DNA of 64,000 nt from Halomonas sp. M20 (GCF_020622265.1 NZ_JACNMQ010000001.1:434001-498000); one strand, 5' to 3'. Positions 39,251 to 48,319 are shown, counted from the first letter of the stretch. The notes: generated by a model from the letters alone, not told the origin. Program-made: numbers and translations.

Positions 39251-39286
39251 ACAGTCCTTCGCTTTCCTGGCGAGGACTGTTTTTTC
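39251..39286 (+). terminator. Strong rho-independent terminator upstream of rnk
   Basis: ACAGTCCT(T)CGC at 39251-39262 pairs with GCGAGGACTGT at 39270-39280 (one bulge, 7-nt loop), followed by TTTTTT. It ends a plus-strand transcript arising in the gap after tRNA-Leu. Confidence 0.8.
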
Positions 39287-39326
39287 TTGCTGTTATTTTT
39301 ATGATTCAAGACAGAAGGAGTTGCCG

Positions 39327-39737
39327 ATGTCACGCCCCGTAATCGTTGTGAACCGCTTGGACGCCGAACGTTTGCAGCGCTTGATCGATACCACCTCGCA
39401 CAAGGATGCTGCCGTGGCCGAAGCGTTGGAAGTGGAACTCGAACGCGCCGAGGTTGTGGATCCGACTGAAATACCTGCGGACGTGGTCAGTATGAATAGT
39501 CAGGTCCGCTTTACCGAGCTAAGCCGAAATGCGCAGCTGACCCGCACCCTGGTTTACCCGCATGCCTTGGCGGATACGCCGGAAGGCTTGTCGGTCATGG
39601 CGCCGGTAGGGGCGGCTTTACTCGGTTTGAAAACTGGCGAGACGATCGACTGGAACCTGCCGGATGGGCGGCGCATCCAGCTGCGCGTGGACGAGATCCT
39701 GTGGCAGCCTGAAGCGGCCAAGCAGTATCACCGCTAA
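39327..39737 (+). CDS. rnk: Rnk-type nucleoside diphosphate kinase regulator (GreA/GreB C-terminal fold)
   Basis: 136 residues from ATG 39327, with AAGGAG 6 nt upstream. An N-terminal helical segment (RPVIVVNRLDAERLQRLID) is followed by the GreA/B-like C-terminal domain (VVSMNSQVRFTELSRNAQLT, VMAPVGAALLGLKTGETIDW). Rnk proteins bind RNA polymerase in the secondary channel and were named for an effect on Ndk and alginate regulation. Assignment is to the family; the exact role here is not shown. Confidence 0.85.
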   Translation: MSRPVIVVNRLDAERLQRLIDTTSHKDAAVAEALEVELERAEVVDPTEIPADVVSMNSQVRFTELSRNAQLTRTLVYPHALADTPEGLSVMAPVGAALLGLKTGETIDWNLPDGRRIQLRVDEILWQPEAAKQYHR

Positions 39738-39755
39738 TCAAGCAAGCGGGTGCCC

Positions 39756-40364
39756 ATGTCCGTGACGCTGTGGTTGTCCCTGGCTGCAATCTGCGCCTTG
39801 GGTGCCATGTCGCCTGGGCCGAGTCTTGCTATGGTATTACGCCATACCTTGGGAGGCGGACGTTCTCCCGGTGTGATCGCGGCGCTTAGCCATGCGCTGG
39901 GGGTAGGGTTCTATGCGCTGCTGACCGTCTGGGGGCTGGGTGCTGTTATCGTGCACCAGCCGCTGCTGTTCACGCTGATTACCTGGGGCGGAGCCGCTTA
40001 TCTGGCCTGGTTGGGAGTCAAGGCGCTGCAGGCAGGGCGACAGAGCGTATTGATTACAGGCGCCATGGCGACCAGTCCGTCGTTAGCGGCTCGGGAAGGA
40101 GTACTGGTGGCGCTGGCCAATCCCAAGCTGATCCTGTTTTTCGTCGCCTTGCTCAGCCAGTTCGTCAGTGCGGACATGGGCGCCTGGGCAAAGTCATTGA
40201 TCGTCGCCACCGCAGCCTCCATCGACGCCGCCTGGTACGTACTGGTCGCGATCGCACTGTCTCATTCACGGCTGCTGCCCTGGCTGCAGAAACGAGCTCA
40301 TTGGGTCAATCGCATCACCGGCGTACTGCTGATTGCCCTGGCGGTGCGGGTCTTGCTGGGGTAG
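39756..40364 (+). CDS. LysE/RhtB-family amino acid exporter
   Basis: About 202 residues with five or six transmembrane helices. The N-terminal signature is ICALGAMSPGPSLAMVLRH (SPGP motif) and a later conserved stretch is VALANPKLILFFVALLSQF. Members export homoserine, threonine, lysine or related compounds. GTG 39750 is an alternative start; neither has a clear RBS. It is convergent with the acyl-CoA dehydrogenase gene, with 3 bp between. Confidence 0.9.
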   Translation: MSVTLWLSLAAICALGAMSPGPSLAMVLRHTLGGGRSPGVIAALSHALGVGFYALLTVWGLGAVIVHQPLLFTLITWGGAAYLAWLGVKALQAGRQSVLITGAMATSPSLAAREGVLVALANPKLILFFVALLSQFVSADMGAWAKSLIVATAASIDAAWYVLVAIALSHSRLLPWLQKRAHWVNRITGVLLIALAVRVLLG

Positions 40365-40367
40365 CCC

Positions 40368-42017
40368 TCAGCCAGCAATGCGCTCAAGAATAGCCTCCAA
40401 GGGCGTATCCGTGGGCAGAACGCCGTATATTGGGCTGGTACCGCTTGATCCCAGCCGGCTACGGCAGAATGTTTCGGCGACTTCCCGGGGAGCGTGGCGC
40501 AGAAGAAGCGCTGCCTGCAGGCATTGCGCCATGCGCTGGGTCAACCATCGGGCATTGGCCTCGAGACTTTCCACGGGTTGCCGTAACGCGGCATCCAGTT
40601 CTTTCACGGAATCATCGAAGGCTTTGGAGCTTCCCTTTACCTTGGCGAGTTCGCCGCGCAAGGCTTCAATACTTTCCGGATGACGCGCCATTACCCGTAA
40701 TACGTCCAGGCAGATGACATTGCCGGAACCTTCCCAGATCGAATTGACCGGTGCTTCCCGATACAGTCGCGCCAGCGGTGTTTCTTCCACATAACCAATG
40801 CCGCCAAGACACTCCATGGCCTCCGCCATAAAACCGGGGCCACGCTTGTTGTGCCAGTATTTACCAAGGGCGGGCAGCAGCCGTGCCAAGGCTCGTTCGT
40901 GGTTGTCGTCGGGAGTGTCGAAGGTCCGAGCCGTGCGCATCGAAAGTGCCAGGCTGGCTTCGGTCTCCAGAGCTAGATCCGCAATGACTCGTTGCATCAC
41001 GGGTTGTTCCGCCAAGAGTTTGCCGAAAGCGTGGCGCTCGCGAACATGGCTCCAGGCCTCAAGTAGCGCCTGTCGCATCATACCCGCTGGGGCGGTTGCC
41101 GCGTCGAGCCGGGTCTGCTGCACCATTTCGAGAATGGTGACAATACCGCGGCCCGGCTCGCCGATCGCCTGTGCCCAGGCACCGCGATACTCGATTTCCG
41201 CCGAGGCGTTGGCGCGATTGCCGCATTTGTCTTTCAGGCGCTGCAGTTCGATGGGGTTGCGCTCGCCGTCCGGAGTGAAGCGAGACACCAGGAAGCAGCT
41301 TAGTCCCGCATCAGTTTGAGCCAGGGTCAGAAAGGCATCCGACATGGGGGCGCTACAGAACCATTTATGGCCGGTCAGCCGATAATCATCGCCATCCTTC
41401 ACCGCCTGGGTGGTATTGGCGCGAACGTCGCTGCCGCCTTGTTTCTCGGTCATTGCCATGCCCAGGGTCACGGCCGATTTTTCTGCGATCGGAACTGCTC
41501 TGGGGTCGTAATCCCAGGCCAGCAGACGCGAGCGCCACTGTTCCAGGATGCGAGGTTCGCGACGCAGTGCTGGCAGGGCGGCATGAGTCATGGTGATCGG
41601 GCAGCAAATACCCGGCTCTGCCTGGGTAAGTAGATAAAGGGCGGCGATATGAGCTTGGTGGCCACCTTGGTGCTCTTTCTCCCAGGCCACCGCATGCCAC
41701 CCTTGATCGCAGGCAAGATGCATCAGCTCATGATAGGCGGGATGATAGCTCACCTCATCCAGTCTACGGCCGTGGCGATCGAACAAGCGTAGCGTCGGTG
41801 GATGCTGGTTGGCCTCCGTTCCCAATATCTGCACATGATCGCTGCCCACTGCTCGAGCCAGAGGCGCAATACGCTGGTTGACCCAGTCTGGGGCCTCTCT
41901 GGCCAGGGCTTCGCGTAAAGGTTTATCCAGCGCTAGAAGATCCCGGTTCAGGAGGGGTATAGGCTGATTGTCGACATCATGAGTGGTCAAGTAACGGCGG
42001 GGGGCATGATCGGCCAT
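40368..42017 (-). CDS. AidB-like acyl-CoA dehydrogenase
   Basis: 549 residues, the length of AidB and longer than ordinary acyl-CoA dehydrogenases. Signatures are LGMAMTEKQGGSDVRANTT, LTGHKWFCSAPMSDAF and GGIGYVEETPLARLYREAP; the last is the C-terminal FAD/catalytic region. E. coli AidB is a flavoprotein of the adaptive response to alkylation that binds DNA. Whether this copy is DNA-protective or metabolic is open. AGGAG lies ~8 nt before the ATG. No ada or alkB gene is near. The 256 bp to the next gene show no feature. Confidence 0.9.
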   Translation of the reverse strand: MADHAPRRYLTTHDVDNQPIPLLNRDLLALDKPLREALAREAPDWVNQRIAPLARAVGSDHVQILGTEANQHPPTLRLFDRHGRRLDEVSYHPAYHELMHLACDQGWHAVAWEKEHQGGHQAHIAALYLLTQAEPGICCPITMTHAALPALRREPRILEQWRSRLLAWDYDPRAVPIAEKSAVTLGMAMTEKQGGSDVRANTTQAVKDGDDYRLTGHKWFCSAPMSDAFLTLAQTDAGLSCFLVSRFTPDGERNPIELQRLKDKCGNRANASAEIEYRGAWAQAIGEPGRGIVTILEMVQQTRLDAATAPAGMMRQALLEAWSHVRERHAFGKLLAEQPVMQRVIADLALETEASLALSMRTARTFDTPDDNHERALARLLPALGKYWHNKRGPGFMAEAMECLGGIGYVEETPLARLYREAPVNSIWEGSGNVICLDVLRVMARHPESIEALRGELAKVKGSSKAFDDSVKELDAALRQPVESLEANARWLTQRMAQCLQAALLLRHAPREVAETFCRSRLGSSGTSPIYGVLPTDTPLEAILERIAG

Positions 42018-42273
42018 GGCGATGCTCCTGGTTAATCGATCATAAGTTCTTGAGCATGGTGCCGGCCTGCCTCGTGGTCAAACGATTGAGAACCCGAAAA
42101 GAGAAATTACGTCAGGTGAAGAATAAAGAGCCTGCAATGAGTGGGCGGGCATGGAGGGATCGGCGAGAAGTCGTCGGATAATGGAGCACGAACGTTGCTC
42201 AGATGCTTACGACTTGCGCGAAGAGCTCATGAGACGGATCATAAGGGATATGCTTAGGCGCCAGTAATAGGTT

Positions 42274-42768
42274 ATGCATATCTATACACAAGAATGCCGC
42301 ACTTATAGCGGCGAAGCATTCAATCTGCGTGCTCTGCGAGGCCAGGTGCTGCTGGTGACCAATGTTGCCAGCCGTTGCGGCTATACGCCTCAGCTGGCCG
42401 AACTCGAAGGGCTTTATCGCCGTTATCGCGATCAGGGGTTTACCGTGCTGGCCTTTCCCTGCAACCAGTTTGCCCGTCAGTCGCCTGAGTCGGCCCAGGA
42501 GTTTGCCGACTTTTGCGAACGTCGCTATAGCGTCACCTTTCCGGTCATGGAAAAAGTACGTGTCAACGGGCATCAGGCACATCCATTATTTCTGATGCTG
42601 CGCCGTCAAGCCCCGGGGCTGCTGGCGAGCACATCGATCAAATGGAATTTCACCAAGTTTCTGATTGGTCGTGATGGGCAGGTCATTTGTCGTTTCGGGC
42701 CCCAGGCAGCTAGCCAGGCCATCAAGCCGCGTCTTGAAACCGCTTTGGATACGCCCTTTTCCGCCTAA
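42274..42768 (+). CDS. Glutathione peroxidase family thiol peroxidase
   Basis: 164 residues. The peroxidatic Cys35 in VASRCGYTPQ replaces the selenocysteine of animal enzymes. FPCNQF and KWNFTKFLI carry the conserved Gln and Trp of the catalytic tetrad. The typical GGQEP after FPCNQF is altered to ARQSP. Most bacterial members use thioredoxin rather than glutathione to reduce peroxides. The RBS is weak. Confidence 0.92.
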   Translation: MHIYTQECRTYSGEAFNLRALRGQVLLVTNVASRCGYTPQLAELEGLYRRYRDQGFTVLAFPCNQFARQSPESAQEFADFCERRYSVTFPVMEKVRVNGHQAHPLFLMLRRQAPGLLASTSIKWNFTKFLIGRDGQVICRFGPQAASQAIKPRLETALDTPFSA

Positions 42769-42794
42769 GTATATGCTTGAGGTTTAAATTAAAG

Positions 42795-43190
42795 TCAGGA
42801 AGCAAGTTCGCGTGCTTTCATCAAGTGCGTCATCAATTCGTTCCAGCGGTGGCGGGTCACCATGGTGGTGAGTCCGGAAAACAATGTCCAGAAGCTTTTG
42901 CGCCAACCTTTTAGCCGGCGTTTATGCACCACCAGTTGCGCCAGCAGGCGATTTTCGTCGAAAGTGCGCCACTCACCGGCGATCGATAGCTGATGGCGAG
43001 AGAGCACCGGCGCCAACTCGAGGCGAAATATCCATTCCAACTGATCGAGGCTCAAGTCATGGCGCTCGATGACCTTGATCATATGCGCATAATCGCTCGC
43101 CCTCGGCTCTCGCTCGAGCCACAGTGGCGCAAGCGTCAGCCATAGCTCGCCGCGTTCATCGATCAGCGCTTCGATCTCTTTCTCACTCAT
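42795..43190 (-). CDS. Conserved hypothetical cytoplasmic protein
   Basis: 131 residues from ATG 43190 (MSEKEIEALIDERGELWLTL), preceded by AAGG 8-9 nt upstream. It is rich in Trp, Arg and Leu and predicted mostly helical, without signal peptide or membrane segment. Upstream in-frame ATGs at 43205 and 43220 exist with poorer RBS. No domain was recognised. It is convergent with the peroxidase gene. Confidence 0.65.
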   Translation of the reverse strand: MSEKEIEALIDERGELWLTLAPLWLEREPRASDYAHMIKVIERHDLSLDQLEWIFRLELAPVLSRHQLSIAGEWRTFDENRLLAQLVVHKRRLKGWRKSFWTLFSGLTTMVTRHRWNELMTHLMKARELAS

Positions 43191-43352
43191 GCCTATCACC
43201 TTCATCGTCTCGGCAGGCATCTTCGGGCAACGCAGGCTGAGGTACAAGAGCGGACAGTGTCACGATGAATCGCTAGAATAGCCGCAACACAGCGTCCACG
43301 ACGCTGATATCATTCGTCAATAAGTTTAAAGCCAGTAACGCAGAGGTCTGTC

Positions 43353-44555
43353 GTGATCATCAAACCCAAGGTTCGTGGTTTTATCTGTACCACCACCCAT
43401 CCCATCGGTTGTGCCAGCAACGTGCATGACCAGATTCAGGCAACCCGTGCTGCCATTGGCAGCGCCACGGAGCCGGGACCCAAGCGAGTACTGGTCATCG
43501 GCGCTTCCAGTGGCTATGGTCTGGCGGCACGTATTACCGCGGCCTTCGGCTATGGTGCCAGTACGCTTGGCATATTTTTCGAAAAGCCGGGGACGGAGAA
43601 AAAGCCAGGCACCGCGGGCTGGTACAACTCGGCCGCCTTCGATCGCTATGCCAAGGAAGAAGGGCTCTACAGCAAGGCGATCAATGGCGATGCCTTCGCC
43701 CATGAAACCCGGGAAAAGGCCATCGAGCTGATCAAGCAGGATCTGGGCGAGATCGATCTGGTGATCTATTCGCTAGCCTCGCCGGTGCGCAAGTTGCCGG
43801 ATAGCGGTGAACTCAAGCGTTCGGTGCTCAAGCCCATCGGCGAAACCTACCGCGCTACCGCCATCGACACCAACAAGGACACCATCATCGAGACCGAAGT
43901 CGAGCCCGCTACCCAGCAGGAGATCGACGATACCATCCAGGTCATGGGTGGCGAGGATTGGGAGCTCTGGATCGATGCGCTGGATAAGGCCGGCGTGTTG
44001 GCGCCTGGCGCCAAGTCCGTAGCCTTCAGCTATATCGGCACCGAGATCACTTGGCCGATCTACTGGCATGGGGCGCTGGGCAAGGCCAAGGAGGATCTGG
44101 ATCGCGCCGCCGGGGAAATCGACAAGCGCCTGGCGGAGAGCGGAGGCGGTGCCAACGTTGCGGTGCTCAAGTCCGTGGTGACTCAGGCAAGTGCTGCCAT
44201 TCCTGTCATGCCGCTGTACATCGCCATGGTGTACAAGGTGATGAAGGAGCAAGGGCTGCACGAAGGCACCATCGATCAGCTGAATCGGCTATTCCGGGAT
44301 CGTCTGTATGGCAACGAGACGCCGGAAACCGATGAAGAGAATCGCCTGCGCCTCGACGACTGGGAGCTGCGCGACGACGTTCAGCAGGCCTGCAAGGATC
44401 TGTGGCCCCAAGTGACCAGCGACAATCTGTTCGATATCACCGACTACGCCGGCTACAAGCATGAGTTTCTCAAGCTGTTCGGCTTCGAGCGAGACGATGT
44501 GGATTACGATGCGGACGTTGATCCGGTGGCGAGCTTCGATGTCGTTCAGCTGTGA
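43353..44555 (+). CDS. fabV: Trans-2-enoyl-ACP/CoA reductase FabV (NADH)
   Basis: 400 residues from a GTG start with AGAGGT 5 nt upstream. It begins [20 protein letters not shown]. The nucleotide-binding loop is [13 protein letters not shown], and the FabV-type Y-x8-K catalytic pair is in [12 protein letters not shown]. FabV does the last reduction of fatty acid elongation and is naturally insensitive to triclosan, unlike FabI. GTGA at the stop overlaps an alternative start of the next gene. Confidence 0.96.
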   Translation: MIIKPKVRGFICTTTHPIGCASNVHDQIQATRAAIGSATEPGPKRVLVIGASSGYGLAARITAAFGYGASTLGIFFEKPGTEKKPGTAGWYNSAAFDRYAKEEGLYSKAINGDAFAHETREKAIELIKQDLGEIDLVIYSLASPVRKLPDSGELKRSVLKPIGETYRATAIDTNKDTIIETEVEPATQQEIDDTIQVMGGEDWELWIDALDKAGVLAPGAKSVAFSYIGTEITWPIYWHGALGKAKEDLDRAAGEIDKRLAESGGGANVAVLKSVVTQASAAIPVMPLYIAMVYKVMKEQGLHEGTIDQLNRLFRDRLYGNETPETDEENRLRLDDWELRDDVQQACKDLWPQVTSDNLFDITDYAGYKHEFLKLFGFERDDVDYDADVDPVASFDVVQL

Positions 44556-44587
44556 GTAAAAACAAGGACGATGCTGGAGTACAGCGG

Positions 44588-45274
44588 ATGAATCGAATGG
44601 CGATTAACGAGAGAAAATCCGGGCGCTTCTTGTGGGTGCTGGCACTGCTTGCCTTGTTGGCCCTGTCAGGCTGCCAGAGTGCCTATTACAACGCGCTGGA
44701 GAAAGTGGGTATTCAAAAGCGCGAAGTGCTGGTGGATCGCGTAGAGGATGGGCGAGACGCGCAGCAGGCCGCGGAAGAGCAGTTTTCCTCGGCGCTGGAA
44801 CAGTTTCGAGCGGTGGTGCGGGTGCCGGAGAGCGAGCTGTCCAGGACCTACGATCGGTTGAACGACGAGTACGAGCAGAGCGAAATCGCCGCCGACCGGG
44901 TCGAAGGGCGTATAGACGCCATCGAAGATGTTGCCGAGGCGCTATTCGACGAATGGGAGGATGAGCTGTCGCTGTACCAGAGCGCTCAATATCGTCGGCT
45001 ATCGGAGCGACAGCTGCAGGCGACCCGGGTTCGCTACGATGAGATGTTGACGGCCATGCAGGAGGCGGCGGACAGCATGCAGCCAGTGCTGTTGGCGCTG
45101 CGGGACAACGTATTGTTTTTGAAGCACAATCTCAACGCGCGAGCAATCGGTGCGCTACGCGGCGAGGTCGATGGCCTCGAGCGCGATGTGACGGCGCTGC
45201 GCCAGCGCATGCAGGCGGCCATTGCGCGTTCCGATGCCTTCATCGACGAGCTCAACCGTCAAGATGCTCCATGA
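44588..45274 (+). CDS. DUF2959 family lipoprotein
   Basis: 228 residues from ATG 44588, 8 nt after GGAG. The signal peptide ends in lipobox LSGC (LLALLALSGCQSAYYN). The mature part, starting QSAYYNALEKVGIQKRE, is almost wholly helical with long coiled-coil-like stretches. The YYxALEKxGxxKR start is typical of DUF2959. Function is unknown. A GTG at 44552 overlapping fabV is a less likely start. Confidence 0.85.
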   Translation: MNRMAINERKSGRFLWVLALLALLALSGCQSAYYNALEKVGIQKREVLVDRVEDGRDAQQAAEEQFSSALEQFRAVVRVPESELSRTYDRLNDEYEQSEIAADRVEGRIDAIEDVAEALFDEWEDELSLYQSAQYRRLSERQLQATRVRYDEMLTAMQEAADSMQPVLLALRDNVLFLKHNLNARAIGALRGEVDGLERDVTALRQRMQAAIARSDAFIDELNRQDAP

Positions 45275-46241
45275 AGCACCGGATTTAGAGCAGGGTTCTG
45301 AAATCACCCGGCAGGTGGGTTTTGTCCTTCTGCCGGATTTTTCGCTACTGGCTCAAGCCTGCGCCCTGGAGCCGTTGCAGATTGCCAACCAACTCAGTGG
45401 GCAGCGCCTTTATGCGCCTGTGATCTTCGGCCTGGACGGTTCTGAGATCAGTATAGCGGGCGGAATGGCACTGACGGCACAACGCTGCGTTGGTAGTGCG
45501 GCGCAGGATCTCGATATGCTGCTTGTATGTGCTTCCAATGCCAGCCACGGCGATTGTGCGGCACTTCTCGAATGGTTGATGCATTTGGCGGAGCGTAGTG
45601 TCGTACTAGGAGGGATCGGCGGCGGCACTCAAATGCTGGCAAAGGCCGGCGTCCTTGATGGGTATCGTGCAACCCTGGCCTGGCAAGGTCCTGATGCCTC
45701 GGCTCGTATCTATCCTCGGATACGAAGCAGTCGCCAGGTGTTCGAGATCGATCGTGACCGCATGACCTGCGGTGGCGGCACTGCGGCCTTGGATATGATG
45801 ATGAGTCTAATCGCGCGTCAGCATGGGCAACGTTTGGCCGAGCGAGTTTCTGAGTATTTTGTCCATGAGCGTGTGCACACGGGGAATGAGCCCCGGCCCG
45901 CATCGTTCGGTGCACGGTTGGGGCATGCGCCGCTAAGTCTGACGGATGCGGTGGCATTGATGGAGTCGAATATCGAAGAGCCCCTGTCCACCCACGAGCT
46001 TGCTGCGCATCTGGGTATTTCCCGTCGTCAACTGGAGAGGTTGTTCAAGAAGTACCTTCAAGCCGTGCCTAGTCGCTATTATCTCAATCTGCGTTTACAG
46101 CAGGCGCGTAGACTGTTGCGTGAATCGGACAGCGCAATAGGCGACATAGCACTCGAGACCGGGTTTTCTTCTGCGGCTCATTTCTCGACCGCCTATCGTA
46201 ACCATTTCGGCATGACGCCTAGGGAAGAGCGGCTTGTCTGA
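45264..46241 (+). CDS. GlxA-type AraC-family regulator (DJ-1/PfpI + HTH)
   Basis: About 325 residues. The N-terminal DJ-1/PfpI-like sensor (VGFVLLPDFSLLAQACALEP, residues ~18-190) lacks an obvious nucleophile Cys and is followed by a C-terminal AraC double HTH (LSTHELAAHLGISRRQLERL, IALETGFSSAAHFSTAYR). Similar regulators (GbdR, CdhR, ArgR types) control choline, carnitine or arginine catabolism. The target here is unknown because no catabolic operon adjoins it. The start overlaps the end of the DUF2959 gene; the RBS is weak. Confidence 0.87.
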   Translation: MLHEAPDLEQGSEITRQVGFVLLPDFSLLAQACALEPLQIANQLSGQRLYAPVIFGLDGSEISIAGGMALTAQRCVGSAAQDLDMLLVCASNASHGDCAALLEWLMHLAERSVVLGGIGGGTQMLAKAGVLDGYRATLAWQGPDASARIYPRIRSSRQVFEIDRDRMTCGGGTAALDMMMSLIARQHGQRLAERVSEYFVHERVHTGNEPRPASFGARLGHAPLSLTDAVALMESNIEEPLSTHELAAHLGISRRQLERLFKKYLQAVPSRYYLNLRLQQARRLLRESDSAIGDIALETGFSSAAHFSTAYRNHFGMTPREERLV

Positions 46242-46567
46242 AATATAGTGATGCTGCTCCATTTTTCCATTATTGTAATTTTGAAGTAGTTTTTATTTTA
46301 AATTTAAACTTTTTAGTAAGGTCGTGTGTGTTATCTGGTCTCGATGTAGAGTTTATTTAGCCGGTTTTTTCAGATCAAATGCCCATTCATGGAGCATGAT
46401 TGCAAGCTAGTAGTAATTAATTGCTTGTTTTTAAAAGAACAAAAAAATAGCGCACTTGAAGGTTATATTTAATTCTTGAAAATTTTTCGTAACAGTAATC
46501 GATAAGTTCTGTATTTAATAAATATTGCGGTTTTGCCTAATCGCCAATGAATGGCTAATCTCAAACT
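46242..46567. other. AT-rich intergenic stretch after the GlxA-type regulator
   Basis: About 325 bp of low GC with many A/T runs. I see no ORF with an RBS, no strong hairpin and no clear operator in it. The weak promoter TTGCCT-17-TAATCT (46533-46561) at its right end may drive the candidate sRNA. Confidence 0.6.
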
Positions 46568-46737
46568 TAGCAGTAAGCAGTGACCACAGAGGGCGAAGAA
46601 TATGGTGAGGCAAGCGCTCAGGGAAGAGCTGGTTGCTGGCAGGATGCCAGACAGCCAAGGAAACTGATTGCACGCCCCTTCAATGACCCCTCTTTTTTCT
46701 CCAAGGCTCCAGTTCATCGTGAACGGAGCCTCTTTTT
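46568..46737 (+). ncRNA. Candidate Csr/Rsm-type regulatory sRNA (GGA-loop hairpins)
   Basis: Between a weak promoter (46533-46561) and a strong terminator (46705-46737) the plus strand holds three GGA motifs. Hairpin one is GCTC-AGGGAA-GAGC (46616-46629). Hairpin two is a 10-bp stem GGTTGCTGGC/GCCAGACAGCC with one bulge that presents AGGAT in the loop (46631-46656). A third, AAGGA, is largely single-stranded (46657-46661). GGA in hairpin loops is the CsrA/RsmA-binding signature of RsmX/Y/Z and CsrB/C RNAs. The 5' end is uncertain. A 21-codon ORF inside it is an alternative reading. Confidence 0.45.
46705..46737 (+). terminator. Strong terminator of the candidate sRNA
   Basis: GGCTCC (A bulge) GTTCA, loop TCG, TGAAC GGAGCC forms an 11-bp stem followed by TCTTTTT. 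On the minus strand there is no T-run, so it serves a plus-strand transcript rather than the sulfatase gene that ends at 46754. Confidence 0.85.
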
Positions 46738-46753
46738 CATTTAAATCTTTCGA

Positions 46754-48319
46754 TCAGTGCCCAAAGAGTCGGTGTAGCAGAGGGCGAAAATCCGCCATGG
46801 CGCGTTTCGATGATTGCTCCCGTGGTATCAGTCCGGAAGTGAAACCTGCATCGATAAAGGGCGTGACTACATTCTTGTCGCGGCTCAGTACGTGAACGGG
46901 AACTTCCCGGCTTGCATTCTTTCCAGTGATAAGCGGTGCAGGTTGATGATCGCCCAGGAGAACGAGAAGTGCGTCGTCTTCAAGGTAGCGCTCGGCATAG
47001 CCCAAGGCCGCTGCCAGCGCATAGTCGAGGGCCCGGGCATAATGTACGCGCACTCTGTCTAGGTCCTGCCAGAGCTCTTCTGGTGTTTCTGCCTCCTTTT
47101 TCAAGGCCGTCCATTGCTCAAGCACGCTGCTGTGTTCCAGGCTTTCCCAATCCACGATAGGGAGAATGGGTGTCCAGGGAGCGTGACTACTGATCAACGC
47201 GAGTTCGGCGAATAGAGGCGGTTCATACGTTTGTCGCTGCGACTCGAAAAAACGCCAAGTGTACTGATCCGGCATGGTGACCCAGTTCAACGATGGCCCC
47301 GAATAAGGAATGTTTCGGGCAGTAAAAACATGGTCGTAGCCTAGCTGTCGCCCCTGGGGCCAGGGTTGGGTAAGCCCGGGCATAATGGCCAGATTACGAT
47401 GTCCAGTCTTACGAAAATCATCATTCAGGGTGGATTGTCGTTGACTGAGCATCAATTCATAGTGGCGTTGCGTCGTGATGCTCAGCCCGCTGAGTAGCGT
47501 GGCATGAGCAAGCCAGGATTGACCGCCCTGCACCGGCGATATCAGTTTGGCGCTAGCCATGTGTATACCCGAACGTTTCAGGCGCTGCTCGAACTCGGCA
47601 AGGCGCGGCTTGATGGTCGGGGCGTAGCGTTGATCGAAGAGAGCGGTTACGCCGTAGGACTCGATAAAGCCGAGAATGACATCGCGGCCTGCAAGGGCGG
47701 GTAACGGGCGAACTTTCAATGGGTGCTCATCTGTCACGGCGCGCTTGAAATCGGCATAGGCACGATGAGTCTCTTGCATTTGGCGCCAATGTGTCGTGAT
47801 CAGGTTCAGCCCAGGGGTCGAAAAATAGGGCAGCAGCTTCGGGCCAGCTAAACTAGTGGCTAGTAGCCCGCACAATAACAGACCCAGTGCCAGGCGTTTT
47901 TGTCTTGTCAGCACCGGCAGGCGTAGTGCGGCAAAACAGCGAGCGACGAGCCAGATACCTAGAAACAAGATGGCAGCGGTGAACGCGAGGACGATCAGGG
48001 TAACGAAAATTCCCATATTCTGAGTGAGCTGATGAAAAGCAGAGTCTGCCAAGCCGAAATCGAGCAGAAAGTTGAAGCGCCTGCCGAAGGAAAGTCGGGT
48101 AAGTACGTCGAGGCTGGCAAGTAAGAAAAGCAGGGCCAGGCCTGAGACGATGAGCTTGATAAGCCAGGGCCGCCCGCGCTCCGGCAGGATTAGCAGCAGG
48201 GCCGTTAACCAGACGGCTTCCCAGGCAAGAAATACGGCTTCAAGACGCCCTTCCATGAGGTAACGCAGCCCTAGTAGTAGGATGTTAAGGGCGAAAAGGA
48301 TCGCAATAATATGATACAA
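46754..48319 (-). CDS. Membrane-anchored sulfatase/phosphoglycerol transferase-like protein
   Basis: About 521 residues. Four to five N-terminal transmembrane helices are followed by an alkaline-phosphatase/sulfatase-fold periplasmic domain with VILGFIESYGVTALFD (metal/nucleophile region), SSHAPW and LLVLLGDHQPAP. The topology resembles OpgB and LtaS enzymes that transfer phosphoglycerol. Its divergent position next to opgG-opgH suggests it decorates periplasmic glucans (inference). The start is likely TTG 48319, 6 nt after GGAG; a TTG at 48361 would add 14 residues. Confidence 0.75.
   Translation of the reverse strand: MYHIIAILFALNILLLGLRYLMEGRLEAVFLAWEAVWLTALLLILPERGRPWLIKLIVSGLALLFLLASLDVLTRLSFGRRFNFLLDFGLADSAFHQLTQNMGIFVTLIVLAFTAAILFLGIWLVARCFAALRLPVLTRQKRLALGLLLCGLLATSLAGPKLLPYFSTPGLNLITTHWRQMQETHRAYADFKRAVTDEHPLKVRPLPALAGRDVILGFIESYGVTALFDQRYAPTIKPRLAEFEQRLKRSGIHMASAKLISPVQGGQSWLAHATLLSGLSITTQRHYELMLSQRQSTLNDDFRKTGHRNLAIMPGLTQPWPQGRQLGYDHVFTARNIPYSGPSLNWVTMPDQYTWRFFESQRQTYEPPLFAELALISSHAPWTPILPIVDWESLEHSSVLEQWTALKKEAETPEELWQDLDRVRVHYARALDYALAAALGYAERYLEDDALLVLLGDHQPAPLITGKNASREVPVHVLSRDKNVVTPFIDAGFTSGLIPREQSSKRAMADFRPLLHRLFGH

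Larger units (their letters stand above)
38311..39326. other. AT-rich, almost gene-free kilobase between tRNA-Leu and rnk
   Basis: Base composition falls well below the flanks, with A/T runs such as AAAAAAAGTTTAAATTTTTTT near 38720. It holds a 35-codon ORF on the minus strand (38476-38583) and an 8-bp inverted repeat GCAGGCAC/GTGCCTGC (38829-38836, 38856-38863). A second inverted repeat is TTTCATG/CATGAAA (38781-38787, 38814-38820). A possible promoter (38964-38993) and a strong plus-strand terminator (39251-39286) complete it. It may contain an uncharacterised small RNA or be the scar of an insertion next to the tRNA. Confidence 0.6.

Noticed and set aside
46602-46667. 21-codon ORF inside the candidate sRNA
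   Set aside because: It has an RBS-like GAGGG at some distance, but the GGA hairpins and terminator explain the sequence better. It is kept only as an alternative.
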